Source of the DNA: Arthrobacter sp. 24S4-2
GTDB taxonomy: Bacteria > Actinomycetota > Actinomycetes > Actinomycetales > Micrococcaceae
Assembly: GCF_005280255.1 (NCBI RefSeq)
Contig: NZ_CP040018.1
Span: 1,984,001-2,048,000 of the forward strand
Length of the DNA stretch: 64,000 bases
Direction of reading: 5' to 3'
Made by a program: the position numbers and the translations under genes. The notes beneath the pieces were generated by a model. The model saw only the letters and a program-made list of their open reading frames with translations. It was not told the origin of the DNA and ran no database searches. Positions 49,006 to 56,714 of this stretch are shown piece by piece; positions within the stretch are counted from its first letter, which is position 1; each line of letters starts with the position of its first letter.

Positions 49006-50352
49006 ATGGCATCCATTCCGCGGCCGCGCCCGGCCACGCAGGTGAACCGGCCGGCGGCTGCAGCCGGCGTCCAAGGCACCACAGAAGCCCGCATGTCCAC
49101 GAGCGCCAAATGGGCGGTGGGCGGCGCCATCGCCGGCGGTGCGGCGGCCGGCCTGCTCGGTGCCGGGTCCTCGGCCCTTGCGCTCTACTTCGCCAGGCGG
49201 GTGATCACGCCGGTGCGGGTCCGGGACGAGAACCAGGAAGTGCTGGCCGTCATCCGGGATGCCGGCAGCCTGCAGATTATTCTTGCCGCCACCGACGATG
49301 CCACCGTGGAGGGCGTCTACGGACTGTTTTTCGACGGCGGCCGCGGGCATGCGCGGATCGGCCGGATCCTGTCGTATTCACCCGCCGAACGCACCGTCCT
49401 CCGCGAAGTGGAGGCTGTCTACTCGGGGGACCTCACCACTGCCCGCCGCGGCTATTGGAGCGGGTCCGCCTACCCCGACGCCGCTTCGATCGGGCTGTCT
49501 GCTGAGGACGTTCAGATCGACGTCGACGGCGGAACCGCGCCCGCATGGCTGGTGCGGGGGGCACCGTCGTCGGACATCTGGGCCATTATGGTGCACGGGC
49601 GCGGTGCCACCCGGCTGGAATGCCTGCGGGCCCTGCGCCCGGCGCAGGAAGTGGGCATGACCAGCCTGGTGATCTCCTACCGCAACGACGGCCTGGCGCC
49701 GTCAGCACCGGACGGACGCTACGGCCTGGGCTCCACCGAATGGCGCGACGTCGAGGCGGCGATCAGCTTCGCGGTGGCCAACGGCGCACGGGACGTGGTG
49801 CTGTTTGGCTGGTCCATGGGCGGCGCGATCTGCCTGCAGACGGCTGACCTGTCACGCCACCACCACCTGATCCGCGCCATGGTGCTCGACGCGCCGGTGG
49901 TGGACTGGGTCAACGTCCTGGCGCACCATGCGGAGCTGAACCGCATCCCGTCGGCGGTGGGCCGTTACGGGCAGCTGATGATGAGCCATCCGCTGGGCCG
50001 CCGCCTGACAGGGCTGGCCGCACCCGTGGACCTGAAGTCAATGGACTGGGTATCCCGGGCTGTGGAGCTCCGGACGCCCACCCTGATCCTGCACAGCGTG
50101 GACGATGAGTATGTGCCGTACGGCCCGTCGGCCAGCATTGCCGAGAAGAACCCCGAGATGGTCACTTTCGAGACCTTCCAGGACGCGCGGCACACGAAGG
50201 AATGGAACGTTGATCCGGAACGGTGGGAAGGGCTGGTGACCGCCTGGTTGCGGCGACAGCTGGCGCCCAGGAACAATCCCGGCTCGGCTCCCGGTCAGTA
50301 CCGGGAACGCGGCGCCGGTTCGTCCGATGCCGCCGCTAACGGTCCGGACTAG
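49006..50352 (+). CDS. Alpha/beta-hydrolase with an N-terminal membrane anchor
   Basis: A 448-residue protein. After a Pro/Ala-rich start, residues about 35-65 (WAVGGAIAGGAAAGLLGAGSSALALYFARR, split) form one membrane segment. The hydrolase domain (about 185-425) has the nucleophile elbow FGWSMGGAICLQ (about residue 265), the Asp in HSVDDEYVPYGPS (about 365) and the His in ARHTKEWN (about 395). The region about 190-200 gives the oxyanion part VHGRGATRLECL. Substrate unknown; probably a membrane-tethered esterase or peptidase. Its 3' end overlaps that of ybaK by 17 bp, tail to tail. Confidence 0.87.
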   Translation: MASIPRPRPATQVNRPAAAAGVQGTTEARMSTSAKWAVGGAIAGGAAAGLLGAGSSALALYFARRVITPVRVRDENQEVLAVIRDAGSLQIILAATDDATVEGVYGLFFDGGRGHARIGRILSYSPAERTVLREVEAVYSGDLTTARRGYWSGSAYPDAASIGLSAEDVQIDVDGGTAPAWLVRGAPSSDIWAIMVHGRGATRLECLRALRPAQEVGMTSLVISYRNDGLAPSAPDGRYGLGSTEWRDVEAAISFAVANGARDVVLFGWSMGGAICLQTADLSRHHHLIRAMVLDAPVVDWVNVLAHHAELNRIPSAVGRYGQLMMSHPLGRRLTGLAAPVDLKSMDWVSRAVELRTPTLILHSVDDEYVPYGPSASIAEKNPEMVTFETFQDARHTKEWNVDPERWEGLVTAWLRRQLAPRNNPGSAPGQYRERGAGSSDAAANGPD

Positions 50353-50848
50353 CTTTCTGACCGGTTCCGATGCGGGCGGTAACGGCGCCGGTAAGCCGGA
50401 TCAGGTCCGCCGGGTCGAGCTCAATGTCCAGTCCGCGCCGTCCGCCGGACACCAGGATGGTGTCCAGGCTTGCCGCGCTTTCATCCAGGACAGCGGGGGA
50501 TGGCTGGCGCTGGCCCAGCGGTGAGATGCCGCCCAGGACGTAGCCGGTCCTGCGCTGCGCCGTGGCCGGGTCCGCCATGCCGGCTTTCTTTCCGCCGAGG
50601 GCGGCCGCCATCGCTTTGAGGTCCAGGCTGCCGCTGACCGGGACGATCCCCACCGCGAGCCTGCCGTCGACGTCCACCATCAGCGTCTTGAAGACCCTGG
50701 CAGGATCGATCCCCAGCACTTCGGCGGCTTCCAGGCCGTAGCTGGCCGTCGAGGGATCATGGCTGTACGGGTGCAGCACGAAAGGAACGCCGGCCGCAGC
50801 GAGTGCTGCTGTAGCCGGCGTTCCCTGCGAAGCCTGTTTGCGTGCCAT
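50336..50848 (-). CDS. ybaK: Cys-tRNA(Pro)/Cys-tRNA(Cys) deacylase YbaK
   Basis: A 170-residue trans-editing enzyme that deacylates mischarged Cys-tRNA(Pro). The YbaK/ProRS-editing domain is complete. YGLEAAEVLGIDPARVFKTLMVDVDGR carries the catalytic Lys (VFKTL, about residue 54), and GILPVSG-type VGIVPVSGSLDLKA and VLGGISPLGQRQPSP follow. The Gly-Ser-Pro-type loop for Cys-tRNA selection is seen in the last. Short spacer (20 bp) from sufE, same direction. Confidence 0.92.
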   Translation of the reverse strand: MARKQASQGTPATAALAAAGVPFVLHPYSHDPSTASYGLEAAEVLGIDPARVFKTLMVDVDGRLAVGIVPVSGSLDLKAMAAALGGKKAGMADPATAQRRTGYVLGGISPLGQRQPSPAVLDESAASLDTILVSGGRRGLDIELDPADLIRLTGAVTARIGTGQKASPDR

Positions 50849-50868
50849 CCGGGACCGGCGCGTTCCGG

Positions 50869-51330
50869 CTAATCCTTCGGCGCGGCGGAGGCCGCTACCT
50901 TGCGCTTGATGCGTCCCAGCATGGCTGTCATTCCGCGCATGCGCAGGGGAGTGATGGCGCGGGTGAGCCCCAGGAGCTCGGGCATGTCATCCGGGACCGC
51001 GAGGATCTCCGGTGCCGTGAGCCCGTCGAGGCCTTCATGAAGGACACCTGCGAAGCCCCGGGTGGTGGGTGCTTCGGGCGGCGCCTTGAAGTAGAGCCGC
51101 ACGCTGTCCGGATTGCCGGCGTCGTGCTTTTCCGTCTCAATGGTCAGGAACAGCGGTGACTGGCACTCGACAACCTGCTCAAGCAGTTCCGGGTGGTCCT
51201 TCAACCGGTCCGGAAGCTCAGGGAGTCCCTGGGAGAATTCCAGCAGCAGTTGCAGCCGCTCGGGTTCGGTGAGGGCCTGGAAGTCGTCAACTATTTCCGC
51301 CAGCGCGGCGGGAAGGTCTTGGGTATTCAT
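50869..51330 (-). CDS. sufE: SufE family protein (cysteine-desulfuration accessory)
   Basis: A 153-residue SufE-like sulfur acceptor. LPELPDRLKDHPELLEQVVECQSPLFL gives the sulfur-accepting Cys (about residue 58, VVECQSP), and FAGVLHEGLDGLTAPEILAVP is the conserved C-terminal half. It takes sulfane sulfur from a cysteine desulfurase or from the neighbouring sulfurtransferase. The ATG at 51330 was preferred to the TTG at 51333. It starts 10 bp after the sulfurtransferase stop, so the two are co-transcribed. Confidence 0.92.
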   Translation of the reverse strand: MNTQDLPAALAEIVDDFQALTEPERLQLLLEFSQGLPELPDRLKDHPELLEQVVECQSPLFLTIETEKHDAGNPDSVRLYFKAPPEAPTTRGFAGVLHEGLDGLTAPEILAVPDDMPELLGLTRAITPLRMRGMTAMLGRIKRKVAASAAPKD

Positions 51331-51340
51331 CAAGTCCAGT

Positions 51341-52252
51341 TTACGCCGGTACCGCGCCGCGCTCGGTTCCCTTGGCGATGGGCACGCGCACGGCGTTGCC
51401 CCACTCGGTCCAGGAACCGTCGTAGTTGCGCACGGTGTCGAAGCCCAGCAGGTACTTCAGGGCGAACCAGGTGTGGCTGGAACGCTCACCGATACGGCAG
51501 TACGCCACGACGTCGTCGCCTTCCTTCAGGCCGGCCTCGCCGAGGTAGAGGGCCTCCAGCTCGCCGCGGTTGCGGTACGTGCCGTCGCCGGCCGCCGCGC
51601 GTGCCCAGGGGATCGACGCAGCCGTGGGGATGTGGCCGCCGCGCAGGGCGCCTTCCTCGGGATAGGCCGGCATGTGGGTGCGCTGCCCGGTGTATTCCTC
51701 AGGGGAGCGGACATCGATCAGCGGCTTGCCGAAGTGCGCCAGCACGTCCTCCTTGAACGCACGGATGGGGGCATCGTTACGTTCGATGACAGGGTAATCG
51801 CCGGGCGCAGGCTGAGGCACGTCGGTGGTCAGCTTGTGCCCTTCGGCGATCCACTTGTCGCGGCCGCCGTCGAGCAGCCGGACGTCCTCGTGGCCGAAGA
51901 GGGTGAAGACCCACAGGGCGTAGGCGGCCCACCAGTTGGACTTGTCGCCGTAAATCACCACGGTGGAGTCCCGGGAAATGCCTTTGGCCACTGTAAGGGC
52001 CGCGAACGCCTTGCCGTCCACGTAGTCGCGGGTGACCTCGTCGTTCAGGTCTGTGTGCCAGTCGATCTTAACGGCACCAGGGATGTGGCCGGTTTCGTAC
52101 AGCAGGACATCCTCATCGGACTCAACCAGCACGAGCTTTCCGTCGGCGACGGCGCCGTTTTCGATGGCCTCTGCGAGCCATTCGGTGGACACAAGGCGTT
52201 CCGGGTTCGCGTACTCGGCGAACTTTTCGTTCTGTTCAACGGGGTAGGACAT
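51341..52252 (-). CDS. Thiosulfate / 3-mercaptopyruvate sulfurtransferase
   Basis: A 303-residue enzyme with two rhodanese domains. The first (about 20-150) lacks the active Cys and starts STEWLAEAIENG; the second (about 165-290) carries the persulfide Cys in VVAYCRIGERSSHTWF (about residue 253). The CRIGERS loop is the actinobacterial type, not CRxGx(R/T) of rhodanese proper, and fits thiosulfate sulfurtransferases of mycobacteria (CysA2-like). It feeds sulfur to SufE and thiosulfate metabolism. AAAGGC lies about 10 bp upstream of the ATG. Confidence 0.93.
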   Translation of the reverse strand: MSYPVEQNEKFAEYANPERLVSTEWLAEAIENGAVADGKLVLVESDEDVLLYETGHIPGAVKIDWHTDLNDEVTRDYVDGKAFAALTVAKGISRDSTVVIYGDKSNWWAAYALWVFTLFGHEDVRLLDGGRDKWIAEGHKLTTDVPQPAPGDYPVIERNDAPIRAFKEDVLAHFGKPLIDVRSPEEYTGQRTHMPAYPEEGALRGGHIPTAASIPWARAAAGDGTYRNRGELEALYLGEAGLKEGDDVVAYCRIGERSSHTWFALKYLLGFDTVRNYDGSWTEWGNAVRVPIAKGTERGAVPA

Positions 52253-52469
52253 TGGGATGGCCTTTCACTGAAACGGTCAGGGGGCCCGCCGCGGGACATA
52301 CGCGTTGCGGGCGGGCCAGTTCCAACACTAGCCACGGCCCGGCGCTATTGCGTCCCTGCGTTCACAGAGGGAAATATGGCCTTCGTCACGTGGCGCTACT
52401 GTCCTATGAAGCCAGCACGCCATTGCCGGTATCCTTTCTGGGGACACGAGACCAGCAGAACGGACCACC

Positions 52470-53507
52470 TTGGTACAGATCGAACAGCTCTCCGCGCGGA
52501 CACCGGCGGTTTCCGTGGATGAACTCCTGAAGGGCTTCTATCCTTCGTCGCGCTTCGGAGAAGTTTCCTTCGCGAGCTACCGGCCGGACTCCTCGCAGCC
52601 CAGCCAGGCAGGGGCGGTGACCGCGCTGGAGTCCTTTGCGGCAGGTGTCGGCGCCAACGGCAGCTCAGGTCTTTTCAAGAAGTTTTTTGCGAAGAAGGAC
52701 AATTCCCGCGCGGGCATCTACCTCGACGGCGGGTTCGGCGTCGGCAAAACCCACCTGTTGGCCTCGCTCTGGCACGCGACGCCGGGGCCCAAGGCCTTCG
52801 GCACATTCGTCGAATACACCAACCTGGTGGGCGCCCTCTCCTTCCGCAAGACCGTGGAGGCGCTCAGCCACTACAAGCTGGTGTGCATCGATGAATTTGA
52901 ACTCGACGATCCGGGCGACACCGTCCTGATGTCCCGGCTGATGCGGGAACTGGCGGACGCCGGCGTGAAGCTCGCCGCGACGTCGAACACCCTCCCCGGG
53001 TCGCTCGGCGACGGACGGTTCGCCGCGGTGGACTTCCAGCGCGAGATCCAGGTTCTGGCCGACCAGTTCGACGTCGTCAGGATCGACGGCGAGGACTTCC
53101 GCCACCGCGGACTCCCGGCGGCCCCGGCTCCGCTGAAGAACGAAGACCTGACGCACCACATGCAGGCGGAATTCCACGGCAAGACCGTGGCCCGGGACGA
53201 TTTCAGGACCCTTATCAACCACCTTGCCGGCGTCCACCCGAGCCGTTACCGGCAGCTCCTGGCAGGCATCGAGGGTGTGGTGTGGCGTGATGTGGAAACC
53301 ATTACCGAACAGGCCGTGGCCCTCCGGTTCGTGGTGCTGGCGGACAGGCTCTACGACAAGGACGTGCCCATCCTGGCCAGCGGGGTCCCGTTTGATCAGC
53401 TCTTCACGGACGAGATGATGACCGGCGGCTACACCAAGAAGTACTACCGGGCCGTGTCCCGCCTCACGGCGCTGGCGCGCGAAGGCCAGAACCACGAACC
53501 GTCCTAG
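52470..53507 (+). CDS. zapE: Cell division protein ZapE (AFG1-like ATPase)
   Basis: A 345-residue P-loop ATPase. GIYLDGGFGVGKTHLLASLW is the Walker A region (about 85-105), LVCIDEFELDDPGDTVLMSRL the Walker B (about 135-155), and KLAATSNTLPGSL the sensor region. In E. coli ZapE interacts with the Z-ring; the eukaryotic relative AFG1/LACE1 helps protein turnover. A TTG start at 52470 gives MVQIEQLSAR with no visible ribosome site. The C-terminus is hydrophilic. Followed by a hairpin and a convergent gene. Confidence 0.9.
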   Translation: MVQIEQLSARTPAVSVDELLKGFYPSSRFGEVSFASYRPDSSQPSQAGAVTALESFAAGVGANGSSGLFKKFFAKKDNSRAGIYLDGGFGVGKTHLLASLWHATPGPKAFGTFVEYTNLVGALSFRKTVEALSHYKLVCIDEFELDDPGDTVLMSRLMRELADAGVKLAATSNTLPGSLGDGRFAAVDFQREIQVLADQFDVVRIDGEDFRHRGLPAAPAPLKNEDLTHHMQAEFHGKTVARDDFRTLINHLAGVHPSRYRQLLAGIEGVVWRDVETITEQAVALRFVVLADRLYDKDVPILASGVPFDQLFTDEMMTGGYTKKYYRAVSRLTALAREGQNHEPS

Positions 53508-53522
53508 CCGTTAAACGCCAAA

Positions 53523-53556
53523 GGTGCCGGCGCCGCCTCACGGCGGGACCGGCACC
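53523..53556. terminator. Hairpin between zapE and the MT0933-like gene
   Basis: GGTGCCGG (53523-53530) pairs with CCGGCACC (53549-53556), with an inner CCGC/GCGG pairing that extends the stem. It lies between convergent genes, 16 bp after the zapE stop. Confidence 0.65.
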
Positions 53557-53574
53557 TCGCTGACGTTCCTTGGT

Positions 53575-53844
53575 TTAGAGGCCCTGCTGCCGGGGTTCCC
53601 CGGCTACAGGTGGCTCACCGGCGACGGGAGGTTCATCGGCCGTCGGAGCCGTGTCCGGCTTCGGGTCGACCTTGTCCACGAGGCCGGCTGCGCCCTGCTG
53701 GACGGTATCGATTTTGTCGGCGTACTTTCCGCCGGTCTTTGAGTCGATGAAATCACCGGCTTTGTCGATGCCGTCCTTGATGGCCTGTTCGTTGCCACCA
53801 ACCAGTCGCTGAGCCTTGCCCTTCAGATCGTCAAGAATTCCCAC
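53575..53844 (-). CDS. MT0933-family antitoxin-like protein
   Basis: An 89-residue protein with GILDDLKGKAQRLVGGNEQAIKDGIDKAGDFIDSKTGGKYADKID (split around residue 25), the hallmark of the MT0933 family: a short amphipathic alpha-helical protein with the KAGDFID-K-TGGKY pattern. The last 25 residues are Pro/Glu/Val repeats (PPVAGEPPVAGEP). The GTG start at 53844 has GGGAGG 5 bp upstream. No toxin gene is adjacent. The family is called antitoxin by annotation tradition, but stress or DNA-binding roles are also suggested. Confidence 0.82.
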   Translation of the reverse strand: MGILDDLKGKAQRLVGGNEQAIKDGIDKAGDFIDSKTGGKYADKIDTVQQGAAGLVDKVDPKPDTAPTADEPPVAGEPPVAGEPRQQGL

Positions 53845-54000
53845 GGGCACCTCCCTTCTGTCGTGGAGCCAGATCGCTCCTCCGCCTTCGATCCTAGCCC
53901 GTGACCCTGGGTGGGCCAAGGGCAGGGCCACGGGCAAGTCCACCGCCTTGTCTAGAGGCTTGGTGCCCTGTCGGGGGTTCCGGTGAGGTATCCGGGCAAT

Positions 54001-54025
54001 AAAAAAGCAGCTCCGGAGAGCTGCT
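54001..54025 (-). terminator. Rho-independent terminator of the tRNA cluster
   Basis: Read on the minus strand: AGCAGCTC-TCCG-GAGCTGCT followed by six T (the A-run at 54001-54006). It begins 2 bp after the CCA of tRNA-Val and ends the whole minus-strand tRNA operon. Confidence 0.9.
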
Positions 54026-54026
54026 G

Positions 54027-54101
54027 TGGTGGGCGATACTGGGATCGAACCAGTGACCTCTTCCGTGTCAGGGAAGCGCGCTACCGCTGCGCCAATCGCC
54101 C
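54027..54101 (-). tRNA. tRNA-Val (GAC), first copy
   Basis: The acceptor arms GGGCGAT/ATCGCCC and anticodon loop CTGACAC give anticodon GAC. A CCA end is encoded (54027-54029). Nearly identical to the copy at 54299-54373. Last gene of the cluster. Confidence 0.97.
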
Positions 54102-54168
54102 GCGTCCGGAAGAATCCGGCGGGGAAGACCGGCTTCGCCGATCCATGCTGCGTGATTAAAGAAAAGAG

Positions 54169-54241
<73 letters not shown>

Positions 54242-54298
54242 ACATGAAGCACGTGCCGGTTGGACCGGCCGTTCAACAACAAGCAAGTTGCCTTGCTC

Positions 54299-54373
54299 TG
54301 GTGGGCGATACTGGGATCGAACCAGTGACCTCTTCCGTGTCAGGGAAGCGCGCTACCGCTGCGCCAATCGCCC
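54299..54373 (-). tRNA. tRNA-Val (GAC), second copy
   Basis: Same structure as the copy at 54027-54101, anticodon GAC, with encoded CCA (54299-54301). The tRNA part is identical in the sequence shown. Confidence 0.97.
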
Positions 54374-54415
54374 AAAATGTTCTCCGGGGTAAACCGGAAA
54401 CCAAGGTTTTCACCG

Positions 54416-54486
54416 AGGTGGGTACGGGATTCGAACCCGTGTATACGGCTTTGCAGGCCGCTGCCTCGCCTCTCGGCCAACCCACC
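54416..54486 (-). tRNA. tRNA-Cys (GCA)
   Basis: Acceptor GGTGGGT/ACCCACC, anticodon loop CTGCAAA giving GCA, discriminator U73 as required for Cys. 71 nt, no encoded CCA. Confidence 0.96.
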
Positions 54487-54532
54487 GTGTAAGCCAGGAT
54501 TCCAAGGAACCTTGCTGTGACAGTGTCCTGCG

Positions 54533-54605
<73 letters not shown>

Positions 54606-54663
54606 AATATTGTCAGCATTTCCGTGCCGCATTCGGCATTTCCTCGCGTTCCAACGAGTAAGA

Positions 54664-54692
54664 ACTCTATAGGAGGTTCAGTGAATCTACAA
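54664..54692 (-). promoter_or_regulatory. Candidate promoter of the minus-strand tRNA cluster
   Basis: On the minus strand -35 TTGTAG (54687-54692), 17 bp, -10 TAGAGT (54664-54669), about 60 bp ahead of the first tRNA-Gly. A moderate match; position is the main support. Confidence 0.4.
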
Positions 54693-54755
54693 ATCGGGGC
54701 AGTGCGCGCGGCCACGAAGGCCCCGCTTTCCTTGAAATCTAGGGGATTTTGCTAA
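54681..54755 (+). CDS. Possible 24-residue small ORF with a strong ribosome site
   Basis: AGGAGG (54671-54676) lies 4 bp before a GTG, followed by 24 codons (begins VNLQIGAVRAATK, ends KSRGFC) and TAA. An inverted repeat overlaps its stop. It is on the plus strand, opposite the likely tRNA promoter, and is AT-richer than its neighbours. Only the ribosome site and frame support it; no homology is known to me. A chance match is quite possible. Confidence 0.25.
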   Translation: MNLQIGAVRAATKAPLSLKSRGFC

Positions 54756-54881
54756 TTACAGGGATGTAATTCCGCTCAGTTGTTCCGGCGGCTGTTGGGG
54801 TGGCCGTGCCTGTCGGGGAACGCCCGACGGCGGTCGGTCGGCCGGCTGCGGACCGGTCCGGACCGGCGCCGAAAGGGCCGA

Positions 54882-54911
54882 TTTCCAAATGCCGCCGGGG
54901 TGGGCTAGCAT
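54882..54911 (+). promoter_or_regulatory. Candidate promoter of tRNA-Val (CAC)
   Basis: -35 TTTCCA (54882-54887), 18 bp, -10 TAGCAT (54906-54911). Transcription would start near 54918, just ahead of the tRNA 5' end at 54924. Confidence 0.5.
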
Positions 54912-54923
54912 TCAATGGCATTG

Positions 54924-54998
54924 GGGCGATTGGCGCAGTGGTAGCGCGCTTCGTTCACACCGAAGAGGTCACTGGTTCGAACCCAGTATCGCCCACCA
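54924..54998 (+). tRNA. tRNA-Val (CAC)
   Basis: Acceptor GGGCGAT/ATCGCCC with encoded ACCA. The anticodon stem-loop CTTCG-TTCACAC-CGAAG gives CAC. It is a close relative of the GAC isoacceptors and is transcribed in the opposite direction to them. A hairpin follows at 55002. Confidence 0.97.
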
Positions 54999-55001
54999 AT
55001 G

Positions 55002-55038
55002 AATGGCCCGTTCCGCTGAGACAGCGGGACGGGCCATT
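55002..55038 (+). terminator. Terminator hairpin after tRNA-Val (CAC)
   Basis: AATGGCCCGT (55002-55011) pairs with ACGGGCCATT (55029-55038), with an inner CCGCT/AGCGG pairing. A CGCTTTTCC stretch follows. It begins 4 bp after the tRNA CCA. Confidence 0.75.
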
Positions 55039-55089
55039 TCGCTTTTCCGGCCACATATTCCTGTCAGACCTACATGAAAGAGTGTTTGC

Positions 55090-55986
55090 ATGACTGATCC
55101 ACTCCTTGCCCACGCCACGGAATACGGGCGGATGTATGCGCGCTCCACCTCCGACTCATTCTCTGTACCGTCCATCACTACGGTCATAGGGCAGCAGCCG
55201 CACGGCCTTGACGGGTGGTTCGGCTACATGGGGGCGAACAGCCTGGCCAGCGATCCGCTGCTCCCCGGCATCCTTGGCAGCCCTGCCAAGGTCCGTCAGG
55301 CGGTCAGCCGGGCCGCGAAGGCCGCCGAGACCTACCGTGATGACGCAGCGAAGCGCGGTGACCGCGTACACAACTACTGCGAACAGGTTGCGCTCAGGGC
55401 CATGGGCCGGCCGCACCAGATGAAGGAAATGCGCGAGGCCCTGGCAGCAAACGGCGAGGAAGCCTTTGCAGCGCGCTTTGACGAATGGTGGGAGCTCTTT
55501 GGCGTGGAACCCGTTGCCCCGGAAGTCACCGTTTGGAACAAAGCCGTCGGCTACGCAGGCACGCTTGACCTTGTAGCCACGATCAATGGCCGGACCTGCA
55601 TCATCGACTACAAGACCAAAGGCACGTCCCGGGACGGCACCGTCAAGCCGCTGGATGACAAGGTAGTCATGCAACTGGTGGCCGGGATGAAGGCCGAGGA
55701 AAGCCTGGTCGATCCCGTCGCGGGGGAGTGGGAGCCCTGGAAGCACGGCGATTCCCCGGTGCTGCTGGCGGTTGCCATTGGCGAGACAGAGGTCCGCCCG
55801 ATGCGGGCCAATCCGGACGTGCTCAAGCATCACTGGTGGAAGTTCTGCGCCCTGCGCAGGGTGTGGGAGATGTCCGCAGACACGGTGAGCGCCGGCACCG
55901 CCCTGCTTCCGGTGGCGCCGCCATCGCTGCCCGCAACATCGCTGCCACCGTCCGGGCCGGCCCTTCAGGTGGCCGCCGGAACGTAA
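55090..55986 (+). CDS. PD-(D/E)XK nuclease-like protein (RecB/Cas4-type fold)
   Basis: A 298-residue protein. GYAGTLDLVATINGRTCIIDYKTKG (about 157-181) matches the core of the PD-(D/E)XK superfamily: G-x-L-D, then hydrophobic strand, then D-Y-K-T. The middle acidic residue is Asp rather than Glu. A helical N-terminal region with AAKRGDRVHNYCEQV (about 88-102) resembles the H-x-x-E/Q region of RecB-like phage exonucleases. There is no helicase domain. The C-terminus is Pro/Ala-rich. It stands alone, just after tRNA-Val and before def. Function unknown; DNA processing is likely. Confidence 0.75.
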   Translation: MTDPLLAHATEYGRMYARSTSDSFSVPSITTVIGQQPHGLDGWFGYMGANSLASDPLLPGILGSPAKVRQAVSRAAKAAETYRDDAAKRGDRVHNYCEQVALRAMGRPHQMKEMREALAANGEEAFAARFDEWWELFGVEPVAPEVTVWNKAVGYAGTLDLVATINGRTCIIDYKTKGTSRDGTVKPLDDKVVMQLVAGMKAEESLVDPVAGEWEPWKHGDSPVLLAVAIGETEVRPMRANPDVLKHHWWKFCALRRVWEMSADTVSAGTALLPVAPPSLPATSLPPSGPALQVAAGT

Positions 55987-56126
55987 CCGGCACCCCCGCG
56001 AAGCGCCGTGTCCGGGGAGTGCCGGTTCACCTGGGATACCGGGTCCCGGTCCGGGCAGCGGGCAACTAAACTGGACTGGTTCCCGTACAGCCCATCCCGT
56101 ACAGCCACCGTAAGGACAGATTGCAC

Positions 56127-56714
56127 ATGGCCATATTGAATATCCGCATCATCGGCGATCCTGTGCTGCGCACAGTTGCCGATCCCGTGACGGAATTCGG
56201 GCCGGAACTTGCAAAACTTGTTGCCGACATGACCGAGACCATGGAGGACGTTGACGGCGCAGGCCTGGCCGCGCCCCAGGTTGGAGTCAGTAAGCGGGTC
56301 TTCACCTACCGCATCGGCGGCGTGGAGGGCCACATCATCAACCCCGTCCTGGAAAACAGCGAGGACTTCCAGTCCGACGAGGTGGAAGGCTGCCTGTCCA
56401 TCCCGGGCCTCGGTTTCCCCGTCCGCCGGCGCAGGGCCACCCGCGTCACCGGAGTGGACCTGCACGGAAACCCCGTCACCGTGGACGGCGAAGGCATGCT
56501 GGCCCGCTGCTTCCAGCATGAGACAGACCACCTCGACGGCATCCTCTTCACGGACCGGCTGGAAGGCGATGACCGCAAGGCCGCCCTGCGGTCCATCCGA
56601 AATGCCAACTACGACGCCATTACGGAACAGACGACGTCCAAGCGGGCGAAGACCGTGGGATCCAGTTTCGGTGGCGGAAGCTTCGGCGGCGGCAGTTTCG
56701 GCGCCGGCGAGTGA
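56127..56714 (+). CDS. def: Peptide deformylase
   Basis: A 195-residue metalloenzyme that removes the formyl group from nascent proteins. All three motifs are present: GAGLAAPQVG (GxGLAAxQ), EGCLSIPG (EGCLS, metal Cys) and QHETDHLDG (HExxH, two metal His and the catalytic Glu). The ATG at 56127 has AAGGA 10 bp upstream; a TTG at 56121 is an alternative. The C-terminal tail, GGGSFGGGSFGAGE, is encoded by three copies of a 15-bp repeat (56664-56708) and is unusual for the family. Overlaps fmt by 4 bp. Confidence 0.96.
   Translation: MAILNIRIIGDPVLRTVADPVTEFGPELAKLVADMTETMEDVDGAGLAAPQVGVSKRVFTYRIGGVEGHIINPVLENSEDFQSDEVEGCLSIPGLGFPVRRRRATRVTGVDLHGNPVTVDGEGMLARCFQHETDHLDGILFTDRLEGDDRKAALRSIRNANYDAITEQTTSKRAKTVGSSFGGGSFGGGSFGAGE

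Larger units (their letters stand above)
54606..54923. other. 318-bp divergent spacer between tRNA transcripts
   Basis: Apart from the two candidate promoters and the small ORF listed separately, it holds a perfect inverted repeat AATTACA-GGGA-TGTAATT (54754-54771) and GC-rich short repeats (CCGGTCC/GGACCGG words near 54851-54868). I see no larger gene. Confidence 0.5.

Noticed and set aside
54906..55986. Integrated mobile element at tRNA-Val
   Set aside because: There is no integrase, no second copy of the tRNA 3' end within the window, and the following genes are a normal housekeeping operon.
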